Assembly (NCBI GenBank): GCA_016297895.1
Contig: JAEDFS010000001.1
Span: forward strand, 124,001-188,000
Length of the DNA: 64,000 nucleotides
Reading direction: 5' to 3'
Source: Marvinbryantia sp.
GTDB taxonomy: Bacteria; Bacillota; Clostridia; Lachnospirales; Lachnospiraceae
The notes under the pieces were generated by a model. The model was not told where the DNA came from, searched no databases, and saw only the letters and a list, made by a program, of their open reading frames with translations. Made by a program: the position numbers and the translations under genes. Below, one piece after another: positions 51,686 to 60,696 of the stretch. Each line of letters starts with the position of its first letter. The first letter of the stretch is position 1.

Positions 51686-51726
51686 GACTTTTGTTTCAGA
51701 CTCAGTCTGAAGCAGGGGTCTTTTTT
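51686..51726 (+). terminator. terminator of the YbaK-type gene
   Basis: A long stem of up to 17 pairs (several G-T) between GACTTTTG...CAGACT and AGTCTG...GGGGTC, then TTTTTT at 51721-51726. Confidence 0.88.
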
Positions 51727-51813
51727 CTTTCCTTTTAACAGTAGATTTCCTGCAGAAAATATCGTACAATAGAAACAAGGTTACTATGAACTATGTGAAA
51801 CGGAGGAAAAAGT

Positions 51814-52875
51814 ATGGAGTTCAACAAAAACGAGGGACAACGGATCATCGATCCGGAAAAACTGGAACAAAAAGAACAGAAGCGAAAAAAGAATAAAAAG
51901 ATGAAAGGTGCCGCAAAGCTTTGCGGAGTCATTGCTGTAGTGGCAGTGGCCGGAATGCTTCTGGCGGGAGATTCTTTTTACCAGATCGGAGAAGAAGAAC
52001 AGGCTGTCCTGGTGACATTGGGAAAACCGGCTGCGGTGACGGAGACGGGACTTCACTTTAAGATTCCCCTGATCCAGACAGTGCGGAAAGTGAATACTAC
52101 GATTCAGGGATTTCCCATCGGTTATGACATTCAGACGAACGAAAATATTGAAGAAGAGAGTGTGATGATCACCTCTGATTATAATTTTATCAATGTAGAC
52201 TTTTTCGCTGAGTATCGGATCGTGGATCCGGTACAGTATCTGTACGCTTCCGAGCAGCCGGAAGAGATCCTGAAAAATATTGTGCAGAGTTCTATCCGAA
52301 CCGTAGTGGGCAGTTATCAGGTAGACGATGTACTGACAACAGGTAAGAGCGAGATCCAGGCAAAGATCAAGACAATGATCACAGAGCGGCTGGAAGAGCA
52401 GGATATCGGGCTGCAGCTTGTGAACATTACCATGCAGGATTCAGAACCGCCTACAACAGAAGTGGTGCAGGCATTTAAGGCAGTGGAAAATGCAAAGCAG
52501 GGCAAAGAGACGGCACTGAATAATGCCAACAAGTACCGCAATGAAAAGCTGCCGGAGGCGGAAGCTGAGGCAGACCAGATCATAAAAGAAGCGGAAGCCC
52601 AGAAGCAGACAAGGATCAATGAAGCAGAAGCACAGGTGGCCCGGTTTAATGCCATGTATGAGGAATACATCAAAAATCCGGTGGTTACCAAACAGCGAAT
52701 GTTTTATGAGGCCATGGAGGAAGTGCTGCCGGGCATGAAAGTTGTGATTGATAATGGAGATGGTGTGGAGAAGATTCTTCCGCTGGATTCCTTTACCGGT
52801 CAGAAAGAAGAAACGGTGCAGGAAACAGATGAAAAAATGTCCGCAGACACCGGTAAAGGAGGTCAGGAGTCATGA
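51814..52875 (+). CDS. hflK: HflK-like SPFH-domain membrane protein
   Basis: 353-residue membrane protein. A charged N-terminal region, one TM segment (about residues 33-51), then the SPFH/band-7 domain (FYQIGEEEQAVLVTLGKP...FKIPLIQTVRKV) and a long helical region rich in Ala/Glu/Lys (EAEADQIIKEAEAQKQTRINEAEAQ), typical of HflK. In other bacteria HflK and HflC form a cage that controls FtsH; no ftsH gene is in this window. AACGGAGG precedes the ATG. Its stop overlaps the HflC start by 4 bases. Confidence 0.88.
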   Translation: MEFNKNEGQRIIDPEKLEQKEQKRKKNKKMKGAAKLCGVIAVVAVAGMLLAGDSFYQIGEEEQAVLVTLGKPAAVTETGLHFKIPLIQTVRKVNTTIQGFPIGYDIQTNENIEEESVMITSDYNFINVDFFAEYRIVDPVQYLYASEQPEEILKNIVQSSIRTVVGSYQVDDVLTTGKSEIQAKIKTMITERLEEQDIGLQLVNITMQDSEPPTTEVVQAFKAVENAKQGKETALNNANKYRNEKLPEAEAEADQIIKEAEAQKQTRINEAEAQVARFNAMYEEYIKNPVVTKQRMFYEAMEEVLPGMKVVIDNGDGVEKILPLDSFTGQKEETVQETDEKMSADTGKGGQES

Positions 52876-53741
52876 AGAAAGTAGGAAAATATATTGCCAT
52901 CGGAGCAGTCGTGCTGGTACTGGCTCTGGGATTATCCTGTCTGGTGATTACCAATAGAAATGAATATAAACTGGTGCGTCAGTTTGGAAAGGTGGTTCGT
53001 GTCATTGATCAGGAAGGAATCAGCTTCCGGGTGCCGTTTCTTCAGGAAACCAGTACCCTGCCAAAGGAGATCCTTCTTTATGACCTGGTTCCGTCTGATG
53101 TGATTACCAAGGAAAAGAAAACCATGATCAGCGACAGCTATGTGCTGTGGAAGATCACAGATCCGCTGAAATTTGCCCAGTCTCTGAACTCATCTATGAG
53201 CAATGCGGAAAATCGAATCAATACGGCGGTCTATAATGCGACGAAAAATACCATAGGAAGCCTCTATCAGGATGAGGTCATCAGCGGAAGGAACGGAGAG
53301 CTGGCAGATGCAGTGATCGCAAGTGTGGAAAATAATCTGGCCCAGTATGGAATCGAGATCCTTGCATTCGAACTGAAACAGCTGGATCTTCCGGACGATA
53401 ACAAGAATTCTGTGTATGAGCGTATGATCTCAGAACGAAACAACATTGCAGCTACATACACCGCAGAAGGAAATTCGGAAGCAAAGGTGATCCGCAATAC
53501 CACCGACAAGGAAGTTGCCATTCAGATCTCAGATGCCAAACGTCAGGCGGAGATCCTGGTTGCAGAGGGCGAAGCAGAGTATATGAAGATTCTGGCTGAT
53601 GCCTATTCCGATGAAGAAAAGACAGATTTCTATTCCTATGTGAGAAGTCTGGATGCACTGAAATTATCTATGACAGGAGAGGAGAAGACCGTGATCCTTT
53701 CCGCAGACTCGCCTGTTGCAAAGGCATTTTCAGGGGAATAA
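52872..53741 (+). CDS. hflC: HflC-like SPFH-domain membrane protein
   Basis: 289-residue partner of the preceding protein. One N-terminal TM segment (about residues 5-24), SPFH domain (NEYKLVRQFGKVVRVIDQEGISFRVPFLQE), then NRINTAVYNATKNTIG and the helical arm ISDAKRQAEILVAEGEAEYMKILADAY. The 4-base overlap and matched domain layout support an HflKC complex. It ends 24 bases before the NagZ-like gene. Confidence 0.9.
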   Translation: MKKVGKYIAIGAVVLVLALGLSCLVITNRNEYKLVRQFGKVVRVIDQEGISFRVPFLQETSTLPKEILLYDLVPSDVITKEKKTMISDSYVLWKITDPLKFAQSLNSSMSNAENRINTAVYNATKNTIGSLYQDEVISGRNGELADAVIASVENNLAQYGIEILAFELKQLDLPDDNKNSVYERMISERNNIAATYTAEGNSEAKVIRNTTDKEVAIQISDAKRQAEILVAEGEAEYMKILADAYSDEEKTDFYSYVRSLDALKLSMTGEEKTVILSADSPVAKAFSGE

Positions 53742-53765
53742 AAGTAAAATAGGAGAAGGTAAGAA

Positions 53766-55319
53766 ATGACTTTACGTGAAAAAATCGGACAGCGTCTGAT
53801 CGTGGGATTTCCGGGTACGGAGCTTACGGAGGAATTCCGGACATTTTTGAAGGAGTATAAAATAGGTAATATTATTCTTTTTGAGAGAAATGCAGTCAAT
53901 GACCGGCAGCTTGAGGGCCTGTGCCGGGAGCTTCGGGAGCTGATTCTGGAAAACACCGGGGAACTGCCATTTATCACCATTGACCAGGAGGGCGGCAATA
54001 TCTGCAGACTGAAGGAAGATGGGGTGAATGTGCCGGGGGCGATGGCGATCGCTGCCACAGGGGATCCTCAGAACGCATTTCAGGCAGGTGAACTGACCGG
54101 AAAAGAACTGGCAGCAATGGGGATCAATTTTGATCTGGCCCCGGTGATGGATGTGAACTGCAATCCGGCCAATCCGATTATCTGTGAGAGAAGCTACGGA
54201 GATACACCCCGGCAGGTTGCCGATTATGCGACAGAAATGATGAAAGGTCTTTTAAAAGAGGGTGTGCTGGCCTGTGCAAAGCATTTCCCGGGACATGGAG
54301 ATACGGCTTCGGACTCCCATCTTGGGATGCCCGTGGTAAACAAGCCCAGGGAAGAACTGGAACGGACCGAATTGTATCCGTTTCAGAAAGCGGTGGAAGC
54401 CGGAATCCCGGCCATTATGAGTGCTCATATCCGGTTCCCGGCCATGGAGCCCGACAACCTTCCGGCGACCCTGTCGAAAAGGATCCTTACCGGTTATCTG
54501 CGGGAGCAGCTGGGCTTTGAAGGGCTCATCCTGAGTGATTGTCTGGAAATGGAAGCCATCAAAGGAAGCTGCGGAGTGCCAAAAGGAGCCTGCATGGCCA
54601 TGGAGGCAGGCGTGGATATGGTATTTATTTCCCATACCATGGAGTTTGCAAAAGAGGCAGTTAAGGAACTGGAGAAAAAAGCGGACCGGGAACCGGAGTT
54701 CGCTGCGAACATTGAAAAAGCGGTACAGAGGATCCTGAAATTTAAGGAAACGTATCTGAGAACACAAAATCACCCGGACGGAAAGAAAGTCTACGGTGAT
54801 CCGGTATCAAAAGAAATGGCATATCAGCTCCTGGAGAAGACCATTGCACCGGCGAATCTGCCGGGAGGATGCCTTCCGGAAATGGGAGCACACCCTCTGT
54901 TTGTGGGATGTCCCTTATTTGATGCAACAGGGGTAGAGGATGCAGGAAGGATCTGTCCGACTTTCCCGGAAGCGATGCAGGAGACCCTGGGAGGAACTGC
55001 AATCGTGCTTGATCCGGACGGGACAGATCAGAACTGGGAAAAGATCATAAGCTGCGCAAATGAAAGCAGCTGTGTGGTATATTCTGTTTATCATGCAGAT
55101 CAGAGACCGGGACAGCTTGCACTTGCGATAAAGCTGGCAGAGCTTTCCGTGCCGATGATCGTGGTTTCCCTGAAGAGTCCTTATGAGCTGTCGGAAATTC
55201 CGGAGCATGTGACACAGATCGCAGCCTGGGAGTATTCCGCAAGATGCTTTAAGGCAGTTCGGGAGATTCTGGCAGGGAAAAAGAAAATGAGCGGAAAAAT
55301 GCCCGTTACGATCAGATAA
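53766..55319 (+). CDS. NagZ-like glycoside hydrolase family 3 beta-hexosaminidase
   Basis: 517-residue enzyme without signal peptide, so probably cytoplasmic and acting on recycled muropeptides. The catalytic (alpha/beta) barrel covers about residues 1-340 with FERNAVNDRQL, ITIDQEGGNICRL, the NagZ loop CAKHFPGHGDTASDSHLGMP (active-site His and Asp) and the nucleophile region LILSDCLEMEAI. A further 170 residues form a second domain (AVVYSVYHADQRPGQLALAI, PMIVVSLKSPYEL) longer than in one-domain NagZ enzymes. AGGAGAAGG precedes the ATG. Follows hflC closely and precedes a GNAT gene by 23 bases. Confidence 0.87.
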   Translation: MTLREKIGQRLIVGFPGTELTEEFRTFLKEYKIGNIILFERNAVNDRQLEGLCRELRELILENTGELPFITIDQEGGNICRLKEDGVNVPGAMAIAATGDPQNAFQAGELTGKELAAMGINFDLAPVMDVNCNPANPIICERSYGDTPRQVADYATEMMKGLLKEGVLACAKHFPGHGDTASDSHLGMPVVNKPREELERTELYPFQKAVEAGIPAIMSAHIRFPAMEPDNLPATLSKRILTGYLREQLGFEGLILSDCLEMEAIKGSCGVPKGACMAMEAGVDMVFISHTMEFAKEAVKELEKKADREPEFAANIEKAVQRILKFKETYLRTQNHPDGKKVYGDPVSKEMAYQLLEKTIAPANLPGGCLPEMGAHPLFVGCPLFDATGVEDAGRICPTFPEAMQETLGGTAIVLDPDGTDQNWEKIISCANESSCVVYSVYHADQRPGQLALAIKLAELSVPMIVVSLKSPYELSEIPEHVTQIAAWEYSARCFKAVREILAGKKKMSGKMPVTIR

Positions 55320-55342
55320 GAGAAGAATAGGAGAAATGAGAT

Positions 55343-55807
55343 ATGCCTGATATGCTGGTAAAATTATATGACCTTCCGCCGAAACGAGATCTGAGCGGGA
55401 AGGATTATAAGATTCAGAGAGCCATGACACCGGATAAATTCAAGGTCGTGGAATGGGTGAGAGAACATATGGGAGAAAATACAGCCGGAGAGTGCGATGC
55501 CAGCTTTTCCAGACAGCCGGTATCCTGCTTTGTTGCGGTGCGGGATAAAGAAATCATCGGTTTTGCCTGTTATGATGCAACCGCACGGAATTTTTTCGGT
55601 CCCACAAAAGTACTGGAGTCTGAGCAGGGAAAAGGGATCGGAAGAGACCTTCTTCTGGAATGCATGTACGCCATGCGGGAGGAAGGATACGGATATGCCA
55701 TCATCGGCGGAGTGGGCCCGGTGAAGTTTTATGAGAAATCCGTGGGTGCTGTGCTGATCCCGGATTCCACACCGGGAATCTATAAGGATTTCCTGGGAGA
55801 CATGTAG
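55343..55807 (+). CDS. GNAT-family acetyltransferase
   Basis: 154-residue acyltransferase. The N-terminal 40 residues (PDKFKVVEWVREHMGENTAGECDASF) and central beta strands lead to the acetyl-CoA loop in VLESEQGKGIGRDLLLECM and a C-terminal GPVKFYEKSVGAVLIPDSTPGIY. The acceptor is unknown. AGGAGA lies upstream of ATG 55343. It may be read with the NagZ-like gene. Confidence 0.83.
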   Translation: MPDMLVKLYDLPPKRDLSGKDYKIQRAMTPDKFKVVEWVREHMGENTAGECDASFSRQPVSCFVAVRDKEIIGFACYDATARNFFGPTKVLESEQGKGIGRDLLLECMYAMREEGYGYAIIGGVGPVKFYEKSVGAVLIPDSTPGIYKDFLGDM

Positions 55808-55838
55808 AAATCAGACAGGGGGACGATCTCTGCTGTAC

Positions 55839-55873
55839 TGTGAAAAATACAAAAAAATTGTATTTTTTACATG
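55839..55873. repeat. AT-rich inverted repeat upstream of nifJ
   Basis: GTGAAAAATACAA and TTGTATTTTTTAC form an imperfect inverted repeat (about 12 pairs) around an A run, 9 bases ahead of the nifJ -35 box. It could end the upstream transcript or be a redox-regulator site; it does not match the Rex consensus well. Confidence 0.4.
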
Positions 55874-55881
55874 GAGGAAAA

Positions 55882-55910
55882 TGGACAAGAAATTAAAAAT
55901 GTGTTATGAT
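55882..55910 (+). promoter_or_regulatory. nifJ promoter
   Basis: TGGACA (55882-55887), 17-base spacer, TATGAT (55905-55910). The leader is about 80 bases and AAGGAGGAA precedes the start codon. Confidence 0.65.
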
Positions 55911-55994
55911 TAGACCATATGAGAAATTTTGAATGATTATCTCAAAAGAAAAGAGTCCTTGTCGGATTCAAATAAATAAGGAGGAATATCAAAA

Positions 55995-58900
55995 ATGGCA
56001 AGAAAAATGAAGACCATGGATGGTAACCATGCAGCAGCTCATGCTTCTTACGCATATACTGATGTAGCGGCTATTTATCCGATTACCCCTTCATCTGTTA
56101 TGGCAGAAGCAACAGACGAATGGGCAACACAGGGAAGAAAGAATATCTTCGGACAGGAAGTTCAGGTAACTGAAATGCAGTCTGAAGCAGGTGCAGCAGG
56201 TACCGTACACGGCTCTCTGGCAGCAGGTGCACTGACCACCACCTATACAGCTTCTCAGGGTCTGTTACTGATGATCCCGAACCTTTACAAGATCGCAGGT
56301 GAGCAGCTTCCGGGCGTATTCAACGTATCCGCTCGTGCACTGGCAAGCCATGCACTTTCTATCTTTGGTGATCATTCCGACGTATATGCATGTCGTCAGA
56401 CAGGTGCAGCTATGCTGTGCGAATCTTCTGTACAGGAAGTTATGGACCTGACTCCGGTTGCACACTGTGCTGCAATCAAAGGCCGTATTCCGTTTATCAA
56501 CTTCTTTGATGGTTTCCGTACTTCTCACGAGATCCAGAAGATCGAGACATGGGATTACGAAGATCTGAAAGATATGGTAGATATGGATGCCATCGACGCA
56601 TTCAGAAAACATGCTCTCAACCCGAATCATCCGTGCCAGAGAGGTTCCGCTCAGAACCCGGATATCTTCTTCCAGGCAAGAGAAGCATGCAACCCCTACT
56701 ACGATGCTATGCCGGCAATCGTACAGGAGTACATGGATAAAGTAAATGCAAAGATCGGTACAGATTACAAACTGTTTAACTACTATGGTGCAGCAGATGC
56801 AGAAAAAGTGATCATCGCTATGGGCTCTGTATGTGATACCATCGAAGAGACCATCGATTACTTAACTGCAGCAGGCGAAAAAGTCGGCGTTGTAAAAGTA
56901 CGTCTGTACAGACCGTTCTGCGCAGAGGCTCTGATCAATGCAATTCCGGATACCGTAAAAGTTATTAATGTATTAGACAGAACAAAAGAGCCGGGTGCTC
57001 AGGGCGAACCGCTGTACCTGGACGTTGTAGCAGCTCTGAAGGGCAGCAAGTTTGATGCAGTGACCATCAACTCCGGACGTTACGGACTTGGTTCCAAAGA
57101 CACCACACCGGCACAGATCGTTGCTGTTTACAACAACACAGATAAGAAACTGTTCACCATCGGTATCAACGATGATGTAACCAACCTGTCTCTGCCGCTG
57201 GGCGAGCCGCTGGTAACTACTCCGGAAGGAACCATCAACTGTAAGTTCTGGGGTCTGGGTGCTGACGGTACTGTTGGTGCAAACAAGAACTCCATCAAGA
57301 TCATCGGTGACAACACAGATATGTACGCTCAGGCTTACTTCGATTATGACTCCAAGAAGTCCGGCGGTGTGACCATGTCTCACCTGCGTTTCGGTAAGAC
57401 TCCGATCAAATCTACATATCTGATCCATAAGGCAAACTTCGTGGCATGCCACAACCCGTCTTATGTAAGAAAATACAACATGGTACAGGAGCTGGTTGAC
57501 GGCGGTACCTTCCTTCTGAACTGCCCGTGGGATATGGAAGGAATCGAAAAGCACTTACCGGGCCAGGTAAAGAGCTTTATCGCAAATCACAACATCAAAT
57601 TCTATGTGATCGACGGTATCAAGATCGGTAAGGAGATCGGACTTGGCGGACGTATCAACACCGTTCTTCAGTCTGCATTCTTCAAACTGGCAAACATCAT
57701 TCCGGAAGAGCAGGCAATCGACCTGATGAAAGCTGCTGCAAAAGCAACTTACGGACGTAAGGGTGATGCAATCGTTCAGATGAACTATGATGCAATCGAT
57801 GCAGGTGCAAAACAGGTAGTAGAGATCACCGTACCGGAAAGCTGGAAAGATGCAGCTGATGAAGGTCTGGCTACTACAACAGCTACCGGATCCAGAAAAG
57901 ATGTTGTTGATTTCGTAAACAACATTCAGAGCAAAGTAAATGCACAGGAAGGTAACACACTGCCTGTATCTGCATTTAAAGAATATGTTGACGGCTCCAC
58001 ACCTTCAGGTGCAGCAGCATTTGAAAAACGTGGTATCGCAGTAGATATCCCGGTATGGAATCCGGAAAACTGTATCCAGTGTAACAGATGTTCTTATGTC
58101 TGCCCGCACGCAGTTATCCGTCCGATCGCTATGACAGAGGAAGAAGCAGCTGCAGCTCCGGAAGGACTGAAGAGTCTGCCGCTGACAGGTATGGCTGATT
58201 ACAAGTTCGCTATGGTTGTATCCGCTTACGACTGTACCGGATGTGGTTCCTGTGCAAATGTCTGCCCGGGCAAGAAGGGTGCAAAGGCTCTGACCATGGA
58301 GAACATGGAAGCAAATGCAGGAGCACAGAAATACTTCGATTACGCAGTAGAACTGCCGATCAAGACCGATGTAGTAGAGAAATTCAAAGAGAATACCGTA
58401 AAGGGATCTCAGTTCAAACAGCCGCTGCTTGAGTTCTCAGGCGCATGTGCAGGTTGTGGTGAAACTCCGTACGCAAAACTGATCACTCAGCTGTTCGGTG
58501 ACAGAATGTACATTGCAAACGCAACAGGATGTTCTTCTATCTGGGGTAACTCCTCACCGTCTACACCGTACACAGTAAATGCTAAGGGTCAGGGTCCTGC
58601 ATGGGCTAACTCCCTGTTCGAAGACAACGCTGAGTTTGGTTACGGTATGTTACTGGCTCAGAAAGCTCTGAGAAACGGTCTGAAGACAAAAGTAGAAGCT
58701 CTTGTGGCAGCTACAGATAAAGAAGATGTGAAGGCAGCAGCTCAGGAATGGCTGGATACCTTCAATGTAGGTGTAACCAACGGTGCAGCTACAGACAAGC
58801 TGGTAGCAGCTCTGGAAGCATGCGGATGTGAAAAAGCTCAGGAGATCCTGAAAGATAAAGATTATCTTGCTAAGAAGTCCCAGTGGATCTTCGGTGGTGA

Positions 58901-59543
58901 CGGATGGGCATACGACATCGGATTCGGTGGTGTTGACCATGTACTGGCAAGCGGACAGGATATCAATATCATGGTATTCGATACCGAAGTTTACTCCAAC
59001 ACAGGCGGACAGTCTTCCAAGGCTACACCGACAGGTGCAGTTGCACAGTTCGCTGCAGGCGGTAAAGAAGTGAAGAAGAAAGACCTGGCTGGAATCGCTA
59101 TGACTTATGGTTATGTATATGTAGCTCAGATCGCTATGGGTGCTGACTACAACCAGACCGTAAAAGCAATTGCAGAAGCAGAAGCTTATCCGGGACCGTC
59201 ACTGATCATCGCATACGCTCCGTGTATCAACCACGGTATCAAGAAGGGTATGAGCAAAGCTCAGACAGAGGAAGAACTGGCTGTTAAGTCCGGTTACTGG
59301 TACAACTTCCGCTTCAACCCGGCTCTGGCTGCAGAGGGTAAAGATGCATTTACTCTGGACAGCAAGGCTCCGGATTACGAAGGATACCAGGGATTCCTGG
59401 ATGGAGAAGTACGTTACAATTCACTGAAACGTGCTAATCCGGAAAAGGCTGCAAGACTGTTCGCTAAATCTGAAGAGCAGGCTAAGGCTAAATACGCACA
59501 TCTGAGCAAACTGGTTGGTCTGTACGCAAAAGATGCTGAGTAA
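55995..59543 (+). CDS. nifJ: pyruvate:ferredoxin (flavodoxin) oxidoreductase
   Basis: Oxidises pyruvate to acetyl-CoA and CO2 and reduces ferredoxin, the main pyruvate route in strict anaerobes. One 1182-residue chain carries all domains in order: pyrimidine-binding domain (DGNHAAAHASYAYTDVAAIYPITPSSVMAE), transketolase C-type domain, gamma domain, a 2[4Fe-4S] ferredoxin domain (CIQCNRCSYVCPHA near 692; CTGCGSCANVCPG near 747), and the C-terminal ThDP domain (SGACAGCGETPYAKL, ATGCSSIWGNSSPSTPYT, GDGWAYDIGFGG). Codon choice looks biased (CCG, GCA, GGT, CTG), consistent with high expression. Strong ribosome site. Ends at a hairpin terminator. Confidence 0.97.
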   Translation: MARKMKTMDGNHAAAHASYAYTDVAAIYPITPSSVMAEATDEWATQGRKNIFGQEVQVTEMQSEAGAAGTVHGSLAAGALTTTYTASQGLLLMIPNLYKIAGEQLPGVFNVSARALASHALSIFGDHSDVYACRQTGAAMLCESSVQEVMDLTPVAHCAAIKGRIPFINFFDGFRTSHEIQKIETWDYEDLKDMVDMDAIDAFRKHALNPNHPCQRGSAQNPDIFFQAREACNPYYDAMPAIVQEYMDKVNAKIGTDYKLFNYYGAADAEKVIIAMGSVCDTIEETIDYLTAAGEKVGVVKVRLYRPFCAEALINAIPDTVKVINVLDRTKEPGAQGEPLYLDVVAALKGSKFDAVTINSGRYGLGSKDTTPAQIVAVYNNTDKKLFTIGINDDVTNLSLPLGEPLVTTPEGTINCKFWGLGADGTVGANKNSIKIIGDNTDMYAQAYFDYDSKKSGGVTMSHLRFGKTPIKSTYLIHKANFVACHNPSYVRKYNMVQELVDGGTFLLNCPWDMEGIEKHLPGQVKSFIANHNIKFYVIDGIKIGKEIGLGGRINTVLQSAFFKLANIIPEEQAIDLMKAAAKATYGRKGDAIVQMNYDAIDAGAKQVVEITVPESWKDAADEGLATTTATGSRKDVVDFVNNIQSKVNAQEGNTLPVSAFKEYVDGSTPSGAAAFEKRGIAVDIPVWNPENCIQCNRCSYVCPHAVIRPIAMTEEEAAAAPEGLKSLPLTGMADYKFAMVVSAYDCTGCGSCANVCPGKKGAKALTMENMEANAGAQKYFDYAVELPIKTDVVEKFKENTVKGSQFKQPLLEFSGACAGCGETPYAKLITQLFGDRMYIANATGCSSIWGNSSPSTPYTVNAKGQGPAWANSLFEDNAEFGYGMLLAQKALRNGLKTKVEALVAATDKEDVKAAAQEWLDTFNVGVTNGAATDKLVAALEACGCEKAQEILKDKDYLAKKSQWIFGGDGWAYDIGFGGVDHVLASGQDINIMVFDTEVYSNTGGQSSKATPTGAVAQFAAGGKEVKKKDLAGIAMTYGYVYVAQIAMGADYNQTVKAIAEAEAYPGPSLIIAYAPCINHGIKKGMSKAQTEEELAVKSGYWYNFRFNPALAAEGKDAFTLDSKAPDYEGYQGFLDGEVRYNSLKRANPEKAARLFAKSEEQAKAKYAHLSKLVGLYAKDAE

Positions 59544-59576
59544 ATAGAGTTTTATCGGCAATGCGATAAAGATAGG

Positions 59577-59607
59577 GAAGAGCTGGCGTTTGCGCCGGCT
59601 CTTCTTG
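59577..59607 (+). terminator. nifJ terminator
   Basis: A 12-bp stem (59577-59588 with 59593-59604, one G-T) with a TTTG loop, followed by a short T-rich tail TTG. The weak T tract suggests partial read-through. Confidence 0.7.
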
Positions 59608-59609
59608 TA

Positions 59610-59640
59610 TCACAGGAAAGTGCTGTGCACTTTCCTGTGA
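59610..59640. repeat. perfect 14-bp hairpin after nifJ
   Basis: 59610-59623 and 59627-59640 are exact reverse complements around the loop TGT. No T tract follows on either strand. It may be a second barrier to read-through, an RNA end-protecting hairpin, or one copy of a dispersed palindromic repeat; no second copy was noticed in this window. Confidence 0.7.
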
Positions 59641-59667
59641 CATAAAAGGAAAAGAGAGGTACATGAG

Positions 59668-60681
59668 ATGACATATCAGGAAATTCTAGAACAGGCACGT
59701 ACCTGTATCGGAAAATACTGTAAGGCATGTCCGGTCTGCAATGGCAGGGCATGCAAAAATCAGATCCCGGGTCCCGGAGCAAAAGGAGTCGGTGATACAG
59801 CCATCCGCAATTACGATAAATGGCAGGAGATCCGTATAAACATGGATACTCTGTGCGATAATAAACCGGTAAACACAGAACTGGAGCTGTTCGGACAGAC
59901 GTTCCGATATCCGTTTTTTGCGGGTCCGGTAGGCGCAGTGAATCTTCATTACGGTGAGATCTATAATGATGAATCCTACAATGATATTCTGGTCTCTGCC
60001 TGTGCGGAAGCAGGAATCGCAGCATTTACCGGAGACGGTGTCAATCCGGCAGTCATGGAGGGAGCGACAGCTGCGATCCGCAAAGCAGGTGGAAAAGGAG
60101 TTCCTACTGTAAAACCTTGGAATGCGGAGACGGTGAATGAGAAGATGGCTCTGGTTCGTGAGGCAGGTGCATTTGCAGTGGCTATGGATGTGGATGCGGC
60201 AGGTCTTCCCTTCTTAAAGAACATGACTCCGCCGGCAGGCAGGAAATCCGTAGAAGAATTGCGGGAAGTAGTAAAAGCGGCAGGAGTGCCCTTTATTGTG
60301 AAAGGAATCATGACAGTCAAAGGAGCACAGAAAGCTATGGAAGCCGGAGCAGCGGCCATCGTAGTATCCAACCACGGAGGACGTGTACTGGATCAGTGTC
60401 CGGCAACGGCTGAAGTTCTGGAAGAGATTGTAAAAGCGGTCGACGGAAAAATGAAGGTTCTGGTAGATGGAGGAATCCGTTCCGGAGTGGATGTATTTAA
60501 GGCACTGGCTCTGGGAGCAGACGGTGTGCTGATCTGCAGACCTTTTGTGACGGCTCTTTATGGAGGAGCGGAAGACGGCGTAAAAGCTTATATTGAGAAA
60601 ATTGGTGCTGAGCTTGAGGATACCATGGCAATGTGCGGTGCTGCCAGCCTGGGAGAGATCACCAGAGATATGGTACGGTAA
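59668..60681 (+). CDS. FMN-dependent alpha-hydroxy-acid oxidizing protein
   Basis: 337-residue flavoprotein of the lactate/glycolate oxidase superfamily. The C-terminal FMN barrel has FIVKGIMTVKGAQKAMEAGAAAIVVSNHGGRVLD (substrate and FMN residues) and VLVDGGIRSGVDVFKALALGADGVLICRPF. The N-terminal 35 residues carry CKACPVCNGRACK, a cysteine cluster that classical oxidases lack. In an anaerobe a dehydrogenase role seems more likely than an oxygen-using oxidase (inference). AAAAGAGAGG precedes the ATG. Next gene begins 15 bases later. Confidence 0.82.
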   Translation: MTYQEILEQARTCIGKYCKACPVCNGRACKNQIPGPGAKGVGDTAIRNYDKWQEIRINMDTLCDNKPVNTELELFGQTFRYPFFAGPVGAVNLHYGEIYNDESYNDILVSACAEAGIAAFTGDGVNPAVMEGATAAIRKAGGKGVPTVKPWNAETVNEKMALVREAGAFAVAMDVDAAGLPFLKNMTPPAGRKSVEELREVVKAAGVPFIVKGIMTVKGAQKAMEAGAAAIVVSNHGGRVLDQCPATAEVLEEIVKAVDGKMKVLVDGGIRSGVDVFKALALGADGVLICRPFVTALYGGAEDGVKAYIEKIGAELEDTMAMCGAASLGEITRDMVR

Positions 60682-60696
60682 ATTTGGAGGTAGGAA

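Noticed and set aside
55839..55873. Rex (redox) operator ahead of nifJ
   Set aside because: The inverted repeat differs from the Rex consensus in both half-sites and in spacing.
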